A stretch of DNA of 64,000 nt from positions 1-64,000 of the forward strand of contig CAAGSD010000053.1 of assembly GCA_900772845.1 (NCBI GenBank), in the 5' to 3' direction. Made by a program: the position numbers and the translations under genes. Positions 8,305 to 16,268 of this stretch are shown piece after piece. Below the pieces are notes generated by a model. It did not search any database, was not told the origin of the DNA, and saw nothing but the letters and a program-made list of their open reading frames with translations. The first letter of the stretch is position 1, and each line of letters starts with the position of its first letter. This DNA comes from Lachnospiraceae bacterium. GTDB taxonomy: Bacteria; Bacillota; Clostridia; Lachnospirales; Lachnospiraceae.

Positions 8305-10431
8305 TTATTTTAAGGTAAGTATTTTCCCTGAAAACGCAACGGGAAGTGATATTTTTCTGGTACTGTTTTCGCCTGCAAACAGGATCTGGGCAATGCCGTC
8401 AGCGGATACGGACACGATCCTGCCGGTTCCATATTTCTGATGCTGCACTTCCCGTCCTGGCTCACAGGCTGCGATGCAGGCCTCCACTTCCCGGGGCGGC
8501 AGCTTCTGCATCTTTTTGTCCGGTGTTTTTAACAGAGAGATGCGGCTGTCCTTGCCGGTCCTTCTTACGGTGTTCACTGTTTTCGGGGTATCAAATAATT
8601 CTCTGGAAAAAGCAGAGGTCAGATTGGAGCCAAAAGTAAACACATACAGCTGTTCCTTTGCCCTTGTCATTCCCACATAATAAAGCCGCCTCTCTTCCTC
8701 ATAGGCATTTACCTCCGGAGAATCCGGTGCACAGCCCCTTGGTGGAATCTGGGATGGGATCACCCCTGCCATCATATCTGCCAGATACACTCTGTTGTAT
8801 TCCAGTCCCTTGCTGGAATGGATCGTGGACAGGATAAAGCTGCTCTTCGGATCTCCACAGCCCTCTCTGATCATTTCCTGCAATTTCTGCAATCTAGCGG
8901 GAAAATCAAACAGGCTGTTCTCCTGATCTCCCAGAGCCTTTAGGATCTCCGCCTTGCCGTTGTCCATCCCATGGGTATCCATGAATTCCTGATATCCCAT
9001 ATAATTCAGGATCCGGTAAATGGCTTTTCCCGCCGGCTCATAGCGCATATTTTCCAGATGGGTGGCCAGGGCCCTGCATTGCCTTCTGGTATAAACAGAC
9101 ACCCCGTCCATCTCTGCCACCGTATCTAACAATGTCAGTCGTCTGGTATTGACATCCACCGCTTCCATGGCCGCTTTTTTGCTGATACCGGCACCCATTT
9201 TATAATAGATCCGAAGGAACGTCTCTCCATCCCAGGGATCCAGGGATAATTGAATAAAATCGCAGATATCGTTGACTACCGGATGGGAAAAGAAAGTCAT
9301 ATCCGAACTTTTCACCCGGTAGGATAATCCTTTTCGTTCCAACAGGTCTATGATAGGGAGTGCACTTTCGTTATTCCGGTACAATACCGCTGTCTCCTGG
9401 TCACAATCCTGAGCCACCTTCAGCAGATAATTGTACTGTCCCTGTCTGGACACCGCCTTGATCTCCGTGACGCATCCTCCAGCTTCTCTGGCTGCGGTCA
9501 TCTTCTTCGGATGTCTGTTCTTATTCCGCTGGATCAGGGTATCTGCCGCACGGACGATCTCCTGTCTGCTGCGGTAGTTGGTCTCCATGAGAAGGATCCC
9601 CGCTCCCGGGTGTCTGTCCTCAAAAGAGACAAGCGCCTGTGGGTAAGCCGCCCGGAAACCGTAGATACTCTGATCTTCATCTCCCACCATAAACAGATTC
9701 CGGCTCTGCGCTGCCAGCAGATCGATCATATCATGCTGTATTTTCGAAGTATCCTGTGCTTCATCCACACAGAAATACCGATACTTTTCTCTAAAATACG
9801 CCAGCACCTCAGGATACTGTTCCAGAATCCGCAGGGCATAGATCATCTGATCATCGTAGTCGATCATCTGCATCTGCCTGAGTTTCGCATTATAGGTACG
9901 GAAAATCTCCGGGAATTTCTCCACATCCGTGTCCATATCCCGGATTTCTTCCGGTGTCAGCCGCATATTTTTTGCATAGGTGATATCCAGCTGGGTCTCT
10001 TTAATGTCATTCTCTGTGGCATATTTTCCTGTTATTTCCAGAAAAGACTGCTTGATCGCAGTAGATGCTTCTTTGTCCGCTATCTGAAACGGTGTCTTGC
10101 CTGTCCGATAAGCAAAATATTGCAATACCTTCTGAGAAATGCCATTAATGGTGCGGAACTCCAGACGTTCGGCATCTGTTTCTCCGAATATTCCCGCAAA
10201 ACGTCTGCGCATGTCTCCGGTAGCTGCCACAGTATAGGTTACTGTGAGAATCTCCTCAGGCCGGATTCCCAGACAATAGATCATATACCCCAGCCTGCTG
10301 ACCAGCACTGTAGTTTTGCCGCTGCCCGGAACTGCCAAAAGCAATACCGGGCCTTCCGTGGCCTGTACTGCCTGCATTTGCTGCTCATTTAACCGTATCT
10401 GATAGTTCTGTACGAATTCCGTAAAATTCAA
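8305..10431 (-). CDS. UvrD/PcrA-like superfamily 1 DNA helicase
   Basis: 708 aa ATP-dependent 3'-5' helicase family protein. Motifs in order: Q-motif LNEQQ (residues 14-18), Walker A AVPGSGKTT (about 33-41), motif II VDEAQD, motif III GDEDQSIYGFRAA, motif IV NYRSRQEI, motif V IHSSKGLEY and motif VI YVGMTRAKEQLY. The C-terminus carries a small beta-rich KYGTGRIVSVS region resembling the Tudor-like tail of PcrA/UvrD. Slightly shorter than PcrA (about 740 aa). The start is a TTG, since no in-frame ATG precedes the Q-motif; the ribosome binding site is weak, so the exact start is uncertain. Probably a repair or conflict-resolution helicase. The regulator operon follows after 22 nt. Confidence 0.88.
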   Translation of the reverse strand: MNFTEFVQNYQIRLNEQQMQAVQATEGPVLLLAVPGSGKTTVLVSRLGYMIYCLGIRPEEILTVTYTVAATGDMRRRFAGIFGETDAERLEFRTINGISQKVLQYFAYRTGKTPFQIADKEASTAIKQSFLEITGKYATENDIKETQLDITYAKNMRLTPEEIRDMDTDVEKFPEIFRTYNAKLRQMQMIDYDDQMIYALRILEQYPEVLAYFREKYRYFCVDEAQDTSKIQHDMIDLLAAQSRNLFMVGDEDQSIYGFRAAYPQALVSFEDRHPGAGILLMETNYRSRQEIVRAADTLIQRNKNRHPKKMTAAREAGGCVTEIKAVSRQGQYNYLLKVAQDCDQETAVLYRNNESALPIIDLLERKGLSYRVKSSDMTFFSHPVVNDICDFIQLSLDPWDGETFLRIYYKMGAGISKKAAMEAVDVNTRRLTLLDTVAEMDGVSVYTRRQCRALATHLENMRYEPAGKAIYRILNYMGYQEFMDTHGMDNGKAEILKALGDQENSLFDFPARLQKLQEMIREGCGDPKSSFILSTIHSSKGLEYNRVYLADMMAGVIPSQIPPRGCAPDSPEVNAYEEERRLYYVGMTRAKEQLYVFTFGSNLTSAFSRELFDTPKTVNTVRRTGKDSRISLLKTPDKKMQKLPPREVEACIAACEPGREVQHQKYGTGRIVSVSADGIAQILFAGENSTRKISLPVAFSGKILTLK

Positions 10432-10523
10432 TGCATTGTCCCACTTTCCGCCTCTGGCACAACTATCAGTGCACCGTTCAGCACAGCTTCTGGATGAACA
10501 TCTTTCTCATCATATATATCAGT

Positions 10524-10552
10524 ATTTTACCATGATGCATGTCGGACAGCAA
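10524..10552 (-). promoter_or_regulatory. Possible promoter for the helicase gene
   Basis: Minus-strand TTGCTG (10547-10552) and TAAAAT (10524-10529) with a 17-nt spacer, located between the tsf terminator and the helicase start. Reasonable match but not verified. Confidence 0.4.
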
Positions 10553-10573
10553 CCCTGCGGCTCCGGTAATTTC

Positions 10574-10612
10574 CCATAAAAACAGGACATACACCATGTA
10601 AGTGTATGTCCC
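10574..10612 (-). terminator. Intrinsic terminator after tsf
   Basis: Perfect 10-bp stem GGACATACAC/GTGTATGTCC (10585-10594 with 10602-10611), 7-nt loop, followed in the minus direction by TGTTTTTATG. It ends the rpsB-tsf transcript 37 nt after the tsf stop. Confidence 0.85.
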
Positions 10613-10649
10613 GTCTATGATTCTTATATACATGGATTCACCGGAAAAA

Positions 10650-11750
10650 TTAGTTACCCATCTGTGCTGCAACTTCTGCTGCAAAGTCTTCGTTCTTCTT
10701 TTCCATGCCTTCGCCAACTTCAAAACGAACAACCTTAGCGATGGTCAGAGCCTTATTAACGCTCTCCAGATACTTAGCTACGGTCTGCTTGCCATCCTCA
10801 GCTTTAACGTAAGTCTGATCCAACAGGCAGATTTCCTTCAGCTGCTTGGATACACGGCCGTCTGCCAGACCCTTGAAGATCTTGTCAGATACGATAGCAT
10901 CCTTGTCAGCCATAGCCAGCTCAGCCAGAGCTGTTGCAGCTTCTTTGGACAGGAAGTTGAACAGGTAGTTCATATTGCTCTTCTTCTCTTCGTAGATAGC
11001 CTTGTCCTCATCGCTCCATGCGGAACTGTTCATAGCCTTGTCGATCAGCTTGTTCAGGATGGGCTTGGGCAGAGATGCAGGATCATTCAGTGCTGCGTCA
11101 ACAGTGATCTCCTGTAACTTAGCCAGCTCTTCTGCGGAAATATCATTTCTGCTGATGTAGGTAGGATTCATAGCTGCTACCTGCATAGCGATGTTGGTCA
11201 GTGCTTCTCTTGCTGCCTCATCGGATGCACCGTTAGCTGCAACGATAACACCGATACGTCCGCCACCGTGGATGTAGGATACTGCTACATCTCCGGATAC
11301 TTTCTCGAAACGACGGATGGACAGCTTCTCACCGATGGTAGCAGTCTTCTCTACCAGAGCATCCTTAACGGTTGCGCCTTCGAAAGGAGCAGCCAACAGT
11401 GCTTCGATATCTTCGCCATCCTTGCCACCCTGTAAATCGGATGCCAGAGCAGCTGCATTAACAGCCTCTACAAAAGAGGTAAAGGTCTCGTTCTTTGCAA
11501 CGAAGTCGGTCTCGGAATTTACTTCGATGACACAAGCGGTTTTGCCGTCTGCGGAGATTGCTGCACGAGCAACACCTTCTGCTGCGATACGGCTTGCCTT
11601 CTTCTCAGCCTTAGCCTGTCCGTTCTTTCTCAGGAACTCAACAGCTGCGTCCATATCTCCATTGGTCTCGTTCAGAGCCTTCTTACAATCCATCATACCA
11701 GCGCCGGTCATTTCACGGAGCTCTTTTACCATAGATGCGGTAATTGCCAT
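10650..11750 (-). CDS. tsf: Translation elongation factor Ts, with internal insertion
   Basis: Nucleotide exchange factor that regenerates EF-Tu-GTP. 366 aa. N-terminal UBA-like domain with the signature LREMTGAGMMDCKKAL (about residues 11-26), the conserved IEVNSETDFVAKN (about 75-87), and the typical end VVRFEVGEGMEKKNEDFA. Most firmicute EF-Ts proteins are near 290-310 aa. Compared with B. subtilis from memory, the extra length is concentrated in one stretch of about 65-70 residues (about 223-293), between AALND and GRVSKQLKEICLL, inside the coiled-coil/C-terminal core region. The gene follows rpsB as usual, but across a 244-nt structured spacer. A strong terminator follows it. Confidence 0.96.
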   Translation of the reverse strand: MAITASMVKELREMTGAGMMDCKKALNETNGDMDAAVEFLRKNGQAKAEKKASRIAAEGVARAAISADGKTACVIEVNSETDFVAKNETFTSFVEAVNAAALASDLQGGKDGEDIEALLAAPFEGATVKDALVEKTATIGEKLSIRRFEKVSGDVAVSYIHGGGRIGVIVAANGASDEAAREALTNIAMQVAAMNPTYISRNDISAEELAKLQEITVDAALNDPASLPKPILNKLIDKAMNSSAWSDEDKAIYEEKKSNMNYLFNFLSKEAATALAELAMADKDAIVSDKIFKGLADGRVSKQLKEICLLDQTYVKAEDGKQTVAKYLESVNKALTIAKVVRFEVGEGMEKKNEDFAAEVAAQMGN

Positions 11751-11787
11751 TTTTTTATCCTCTCTTCTTAATTAATATATTATCCTT

Positions 11788-11828
11788 AAAAACCCAGACC
11801 GTAATGACAGGCATCGCAATCTGGGTTC
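11788..11828 (-). terminator. Terminator-like hairpin just before tsf
   Basis: AACCCAGA/TCTGGGTT stem (11791-11798 with 11820-11827) with a 21-nt loop. On the minus strand it is followed by TTTTTAAGG. It lies 38 nt before the tsf start and so could attenuate tsf relative to rpsB. Confidence 0.55.
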
Positions 11829-11841
11829 CTATATCGTAGTA

Positions 11842-11986
11842 CTATTCAGAGCCCATTTCGCAAAACCGCATCTTTGATGCTTTCTTTTTGCTCAATGAGG
11901 CTACTTCGCCAAAGAAACATTGACGAATGTTCTTACGAATGCAAGCATTCGACGAACATCTGTCAATATTTCATGGCTCTGAATAG
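11842..11986 (-). repeat. Structured inverted-repeat element in the rpsB-tsf spacer
   Basis: A 145-nt segment bounded by perfect 12-bp inverted repeats CTATTCAGAGCC (11842-11853) and GGCTCTGAATAG (11975-11986). Inside are a long imperfect hairpin at 11920-11966 centred on GAATGCAAGCATTC, and a small GCATC/GATGC hairpin at 11868-11880. It begins a few bases after the rpsB stop. It could be a regulatory RNA structure or a small non-autonomous mobile element; no coding potential is seen. Confidence 0.6.
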
Positions 11987-11994
11987 GTTACAAA

Positions 11995-12750
11995 TTATTC
12001 AGCGTCAGCTGCAACTTCTTCGATATCCTCTGCTTCGGTAGCTACATCAGCATCGCTGTATACAGCTTCGCCCTGCTTTGCTTCGATCACAGCGTCAGCC
12101 ATCTTGGAAACGATCAGCTTAACGGCTCTGATAGCATCATCGTTACCGGGGATGATGTAATCCAGCTCTTCGGGATCGCAGTTGGTATCACCGATACCGA
12201 TCAGGGTAATGCCCAGTGCATGAGCTTCCTGTACGCAGATTCTCTCCTTCTTGGGATCTACAACAAAGATTGCATCGGGAACTCTGGTCATGTTCTTGAT
12301 ACCGCCCAGATTCTTCTCCAGCTTCTCCCATTCTTTCTTTAACTGAATAACTTCCTTCTTAGGCAGTACATCGAAAGTACCGTCCTGAGACATGGTCTCG
12401 ATCGCATGCAGTCTTGCGATACGGGACTGGATGGTTCTGAAGTTGGTCAGCATACCACCTAACCATCTCTCGTTTACATAGTACATACCACAACGCTCTG
12501 CTTCAACCTTTACAGCGTCCTGAGCCTGCTTCTTGGTACCAACGAACAGAATGGTGCCGCCCTGTGCAGCGATCTCGGATACTGCCTTGTAAGCTTCGTC
12601 AACCTTAACAACGGACTTCTGCAGATCGATGATGTGGATACCGTTTCTCTCGGTGAAGATGTAAGGAGCCATCTTAGGGTTCCATCTTCTGGTCTGATGT
12701 CCAAAATGAACACCTGCTTCAAGTAACTGTTTCATAGAAATAACGCTCAT
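11995..12750 (-). CDS. rpsB: 30S ribosomal protein S2
   Basis: Small-subunit ribosomal protein, 251 aa. Clear family signatures: [22 protein letters not shown] at the N-terminus (shown here in part as [10 protein letters not shown]), [38 protein letters not shown] and [13 protein letters not shown]. The C-terminus is an acidic, Ala/Glu-rich tail. TGGAGGT lies 6 nt before the ATG. It has its own promoter and a structured leader, and heads the rpsB-tsf pair at the end of the fla/che cluster, exactly the place it takes in B. subtilis after sigD-swrB. Confidence 0.98.
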   Translation of the reverse strand: MSVISMKQLLEAGVHFGHQTRRWNPKMAPYIFTERNGIHIIDLQKSVVKVDEAYKAVSEIAAQGGTILFVGTKKQAQDAVKVEAERCGMYYVNERWLGGMLTNFRTIQSRIARLHAIETMSQDGTFDVLPKKEVIQLKKEWEKLEKNLGGIKNMTRVPDAIFVVDPKKERICVQEAHALGITLIGIGDTNCDPEELDYIIPGNDDAIRAVKLIVSKMADAVIEAKQGEAVYSDADVATEAEDIEEVAADAE

Positions 12751-12890
12751 GTTTTTACCTCCATTTGGTTAAAATCTTCCGCTTTTCTTTTCTGCCGGGA
12801 CGCGTTAAGAACCCGGTTAGCTCTGACGAAGACTTCTGCTTTTTGCAGGAGCACCATCGCCAAATCGAAAGGCGTGTTTTTTGTCACAAC
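12751..12890 (-). promoter_or_regulatory. Structured 5' leader of rpsB
   Basis: About 140 nt between the promoter and the rpsB start. Three hairpins are visible in transcription order: CGCC/GGCG (12858-12861 with 12871-12874), CTGC/GCAG (12836-12839 with 12845-12848) and CCGGG/CCCGG (12795-12799 with 12812-12816). Leaders of ribosomal protein genes often bind the encoded protein; S2 autoregulation is a guess here. Confidence 0.45.
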
Positions 12891-12896
12891 AGTGCG

Positions 12897-12925
12897 ATTA
12901 TAACATAGGAAAACCCCTATGACAA
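12897..12925 (-). promoter_or_regulatory. rpsB promoter
   Basis: Minus-strand TTGTCA (12920-12925), 17-nt spacer, perfect TATAAT (12897-12902). The -35 lies in the loop of the terminator of the preceding gene, so termination and re-initiation are packed into about 40 bp. Confidence 0.8.
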
Positions 12926-12933
12926 GGGGTTTT
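12908..12933 (-). terminator. Terminator at the end of the fla/che cluster
   Basis: Stem AAAACCCC/GGGGTTTT (12910-12917 with 12926-12933), 8-nt loop. The first base of the hairpin is the last base of the stop codon of the preceding gene. The 8-bp stem includes the T-run. Confidence 0.7.
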
Positions 12934-13538
12934 TACTGTTTTCCTGTGATTATTTTTGCAATTTCTTCTTCGGAAGTCCCGGGCACAATCTCATAAGTGC
13001 CGGGATTGATACTGCGGCTGTAGCCGTTATTACATAAGTAGTTGTCGAATGCTTTCGCATTTTCCACCAGTCCGGCCTCATACAGCCGTCTGCTGACGCT
13101 GCCGGAGTCATCACCTCTGTTGATCGTTATCCCTGCTGTCTGCGTCTGCTCCGGTACTTTCGTCGCCTCCGGTTCCGGAGTGGCTTCCGGGGTTACCGTT
13201 GTCTCCGGCTCATTTGTGACCTCCGGGGTTACCGTTACCTCAGGCTCCGTATTCGTTTCCAGTGTCTGTGTCTCTTCCGGCTCCGTGGCTGCTTCCGGTG
13301 AATTTTGCGTCTGTGTCTCCTGCGGTGTACTTTCCGTGGGCTGCATTGCACCATTCTGCAGTGCCGCCAGTGTCAATTCACTGCTGTCCACCATTCCAAG
13401 TTCTGCTGCACGCTCTCTGATCTGATCGTCCGTCATGGTCTGTGCCTGTTCCTGTCGGCTGGAAAAGCTGATTCCCAGGATCAACGCTGTAACGATCATG
13501 CCAATTCCAAGTCCGCGCAGATAATATTTTAATTTCAT
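12933..13538 (-). CDS. Membrane-anchored MltG/LysM-like protein without catalytic domain
   Basis: 201 aa. One N-terminal membrane segment (about residues 8-26), a short helical part, a long Thr/Pro/Glu-rich linker (about 70-130, repeats of the TEPEVTVTPE kind), and a C-terminal domain (about 135-200) with GDDSGSVSRRLYEAGLVENAKAFDNYL, split here by reading as VSRRLYEAGLV plus INPGTYEIVPG. That domain matches the LysM-like N-terminal module of endolytic transglycosylase MltG (YceG). The MltG catalytic domain is absent and nothing downstream supplies it. CGGAGATAAGG precedes the ATG. It lies between the SwrB-like gene and rpsB. Probable role: cell-wall-associated protein reaching across peptidoglycan; a flagellar link is only suggested by position. 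Confidence 0.75.
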   Translation of the reverse strand: MKLKYYLRGLGIGMIVTALILGISFSSRQEQAQTMTDDQIRERAAELGMVDSSELTLAALQNGAMQPTESTPQETQTQNSPEAATEPEETQTLETNTEPEVTVTPEVTNEPETTVTPEATPEPEATKVPEQTQTAGITINRGDDSGSVSRRLYEAGLVENAKAFDNYLCNNGYSRSINPGTYEIVPGTSEEEIAKIITGKQ

Positions 13539-13571
13539 CCTTATCTCCGTCCTTAATTCCTACGATTATCA

Positions 13572-14240
13572 TCAGGCTTTATACAGGTCGATCACAAGCT
13601 TTACTTCACCGACACCCAGACCCAGTTCCTTGGCAATTGCCACTGTTGACTTGCCCTGTCTGTGCATTTCCAGAATCTTCTCGTTATTGTTCTGACCTTC
13701 TTCTGCAGTCTCTCCCATGAATCCGATCTCCGGAGATCCGGCCGATTCCATGGGTTCTGTAGTTTCCTGTACCTCCACCGGTTTTTCTTCTGATGTTTTC
13801 TCCATCTGCTGTTCCCGGGGTTCTTCCGTTTTGATCTTTGCCTGATTCTCTGCCGCTTTCACTGCCTGATCCATTTTAGAAACGGTATCCTTAATGTTGG
13901 CATGCTTGTTGTTCAGCATGTCGTATAGGAACATTGCTTCCTCATGATTTTTGTGGATCTCCTGCAATACAGTGTCGGAGTATTCATTCACTGCCATGAT
14001 CTTTTCATTGGTCAGACGCTCCAGAGAACGTTCCGCCTTCTCCAACGCATCCTCCGAGGTCTCATCCATTTTATCCTGCATCTGGCTGCGGACTGTCTGC
14101 ATTTCCTCTTCCACAAGACCTTTGATTTCTTCTTTCGCTGCTTCTTTATTGATTCCGCTTTCTTTTCCGGAAGGTAATAAAAAGCTTCCTACAAATATTA
14201 CGATTCCTGCGATCAGCAGAACCACTTCTAACATACCCAT
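13572..14240 (-). CDS. SwrB-like (DUF6115-type) membrane protein of the fla/che cluster
   Basis: 222 aa. N-terminal transmembrane helix (about residues 4-22, LEVVLLIAGIVIFVGSFLL), a long charged coiled coil (about 30-130), a Glu/Pro-rich low-complexity stretch, and a C-terminal helix-turn-helix-like module (about 183-222: ILEMHRQGKSTVAIAKELG). Topology and location between the sigD-type sigma gene and rpsB match B. subtilis SwrB (YlxL), a protein that promotes flagellar basal body maturation and type III export. Direct similarity to SwrB cannot be judged here, so orthology is inferred from position and architecture. AAAGGA precedes the ATG. The terminal HTH may be a protein-binding rather than a DNA-binding module. 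Confidence 0.7.
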   Translation of the reverse strand: MGMLEVVLLIAGIVIFVGSFLLPSGKESGINKEAAKEEIKGLVEEEMQTVRSQMQDKMDETSEDALEKAERSLERLTNEKIMAVNEYSDTVLQEIHKNHEEAMFLYDMLNNKHANIKDTVSKMDQAVKAAENQAKIKTEEPREQQMEKTSEEKPVEVQETTEPMESAGSPEIGFMGETAEEGQNNNEKILEMHRQGKSTVAIAKELGLGVGEVKLVIDLYKA

Positions 14241-14260
14241 ACTACTTTTCCTTTGTATTC

Positions 14261-14575
14261 TCAGATCTTAATATCAAATCCCTGATGCTGGTTCGTCACC
14301 ACCACACGATCTTTTTCGGGATTTTCTTTTTTCCGGTGTTTTCCACCGTTACCGGCATACTCATTCTTTCCTTTTTCCTTGGCATCATACTGCCCTGTAT
14401 ACCAGTCTGCGTTATCGCTGCTGTGCACTTCTCTGGTACGCTGCTGCGTCTGCTTCTGTGCATGTTCTCCCAACGTCATCTGCTGAAATGCACCCTTATT
14501 ATCTTCGTTCTGCTTCATTGTAGTGTAATCCTGCGTCCGTGGGATCGACGCAACTTCCAAAGATCCAAACGACAT
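14261..14575 (-). CDS. Hypothetical 104 aa protein in flagellar operon
   Basis: A small hydrophilic protein, rich in Gln, Asn, Lys and Glu, without signal peptide or membrane segment and with little predicted order (TTMKQNEDNKGAF, HAQKQTQQRTREVH, ending VVTNQHQGFDIKI). I recognise no family. It is probably a real gene: GAGGAATAGTT lies directly before the ATG, and it fits between the FapA gene (51 nt) and the SwrB-like gene (20 nt) on the same strand with no competing frame. Function unknown; location suggests a flagellar or cell-surface accessory role. Confidence 0.6.
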   Translation of the reverse strand: MSFGSLEVASIPRTQDYTTMKQNEDNKGAFQQMTLGEHAQKQTQQRTREVHSSDNADWYTGQYDAKEKGKNEYAGNGGKHRKKENPEKDRVVVTNQHQGFDIKI

Positions 14576-14626
14576 AACTATTCCTCTTTTCCGTCATTCC
14601 CTGTCCCTGCATTGTTCTCCTGCAGA

Positions 14627-16216
14627 TTACAGTGGTGTGGACTTCACATCTCCGTCAATGCGCTCGAACCGGCAATAATGATAGGTACTCTTTACCTGCA
14701 TGGAAGAATCTCCGATGATGATCGTAGTACCCGGATACACCTCTCCACGTACCTGTACCATGGCCCGCTCCTGCGGATTGAACTCCAGCTGTAGTTCCTG
14801 CATGCGCCTGTTCTTTTCCTCCAGACACTTCTTATGTGTCTCCATAGCCGCTGCTGTATTTCTGATATAATTAATCTGATCGGGAGTAAAACGCACTCCT
14901 TTGCTCTTTTTTTCTGCGAAATTAGCAAGGATCGGCTGCAGACTGCGGAGATTCTTTACAATCTCAGAGACTTCTTTCTGTAGTTTCATGTATTCCGCCT
15001 TTTTCTCCGGATCCACACCGACTTCTACTACAGTAGGTGCTCCCAGAGTCGCTCCCAGGGTCTTAACCTCGATCTTCTGTCCGGCACGTACATGCCCGCC
15101 GGTGATAAATCCTCTCTTACCGGTTACCTGGATCTCTGTCGCTGCTGTCACATTGCTGTGCAGGATCGACTCCGTGCTGACATAACCTCCGGCACTGGCT
15201 GTGGCATTCTCCAGGAATTTTGCAACAATATTGCCACCAGCTTTCAATATTCCCTTTGCCATACCGTTCATGCCGCGGGCAATGATGATATTGCCACCAG
15301 CCTCAATGTAGGCGCCTTCCACAACACCACTTATGATCACGTTACCACCTGCCCGGATGACAAAGTTGGAGGAAACATTGCCGTTTACCTGCACACTGCC
15401 CTCAAAATCAATATTTCCGGTGGACAGATCTACATTTTCCACTTCGTAGACATCCGATACAAACACCTTTCCCTCTACCAGGGAAACATGTCCGTCTACC
15501 AGGGAAGTGAGTTTTCTCCGGTCTTCAGAGATCTCTATATTATGACCAAACTCCAGATGAACTTTTTTCACCTGTCTGGGCCGGATCTTGGCACCCTGTA
15601 CAGTAGTTCCGTACTCTCCCTCGTCCTCCGGAATGACCTCTGCCAACAGCTGTCCCTTTTTACAGGGGTTGATCATGTTCAGATGAAAATAATCCACCGT
15701 TCCGTCATCTTTTAACGTCGGCTGTGCATGGACATCTGTATTGAAATAATACTTGATACAGGCATCTGTTCCATGTCTGGGTTCCCTTCCCAGTGCTACC
15801 ACCAGATCAGTACAATAGATTCCATCAGACATAAAGTGATCCTGCAGAACACTCATCTGGATACCATAGACAATATTCCGGAATCTGAGATCCTTGATCA
15901 CGCTGTCCATGGTCGCACGTTTTCCGGTCTGAGACGCCGGATAGAAACGCACAAGTGCCTGCATATTGTCCTCACTGACTGTAATCTGACAGGATTCCTC
16001 GATCTGTGGGCACTCCTTTCTCTCCAGAAAGCAGACATTATCCTCTTCTGCAAGAATCGCCTTCTTAAGGGACGCAGGATCATAAGGTACGGATTGTCTG
16101 TCCAGATAATCCATTACCTCCTGCAGTCTTACATCCTCTCCACCATCTCTGGGCTGGAAGATCTGTAACCCATAACCTCCCGGTGTTCTCACCACCTGAA
16201 AATAGCCATTCTGCAT
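14627..16216 (-). CDS. fapA: FapA family (DUF342) flagellar assembly protein A
   Basis: 529 aa. N-terminal region with VRFYPASQTGKRATMDSVIKDL, then a long right-handed beta-helix of the FapA type (about residues 230-390) built from short repeating turns: VNLSTGNIDFEGSVQVNGNV is represented by DLSTGNIDFEGSVQVNG, followed by AGGNVIISGVVEGA, AGGNIIIARGMNG and AGGNIVAKFLENA. A coiled-coil segment follows (about 410-480). The family occurs in flagellar gene clusters of Clostridia; in Vibrio, FapA affects polar flagellar localisation. The start at 16216 is preferred because AGAGG lies before it; an earlier in-frame ATG (16240) lacks a ribosome binding site. It sits 52 nt after fliA. Role here: assembly or localisation factor (inference). 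Confidence 0.82.
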   Translation of the reverse strand: MQNGYFQVVRTPGGYGLQIFQPRDGGEDVRLQEVMDYLDRQSVPYDPASLKKAILAEEDNVCFLERKECPQIEESCQITVSEDNMQALVRFYPASQTGKRATMDSVIKDLRFRNIVYGIQMSVLQDHFMSDGIYCTDLVVALGREPRHGTDACIKYYFNTDVHAQPTLKDDGTVDYFHLNMINPCKKGQLLAEVIPEDEGEYGTTVQGAKIRPRQVKKVHLEFGHNIEISEDRRKLTSLVDGHVSLVEGKVFVSDVYEVENVDLSTGNIDFEGSVQVNGNVSSNFVIRAGGNVIISGVVEGAYIEAGGNIIIARGMNGMAKGILKAGGNIVAKFLENATASAGGYVSTESILHSNVTAATEIQVTGKRGFITGGHVRAGQKIEVKTLGATLGAPTVVEVGVDPEKKAEYMKLQKEVSEIVKNLRSLQPILANFAEKKSKGVRFTPDQINYIRNTAAAMETHKKCLEEKNRRMQELQLEFNPQERAMVQVRGEVYPGTTIIIGDSSMQVKSTYHYCRFERIDGDVKSTPL

Positions 16217-16268
16217 ACACCTTTTCCTCTGCCTTCCCATCCCGCATTCCGCTGCGGGTCAACATGGT

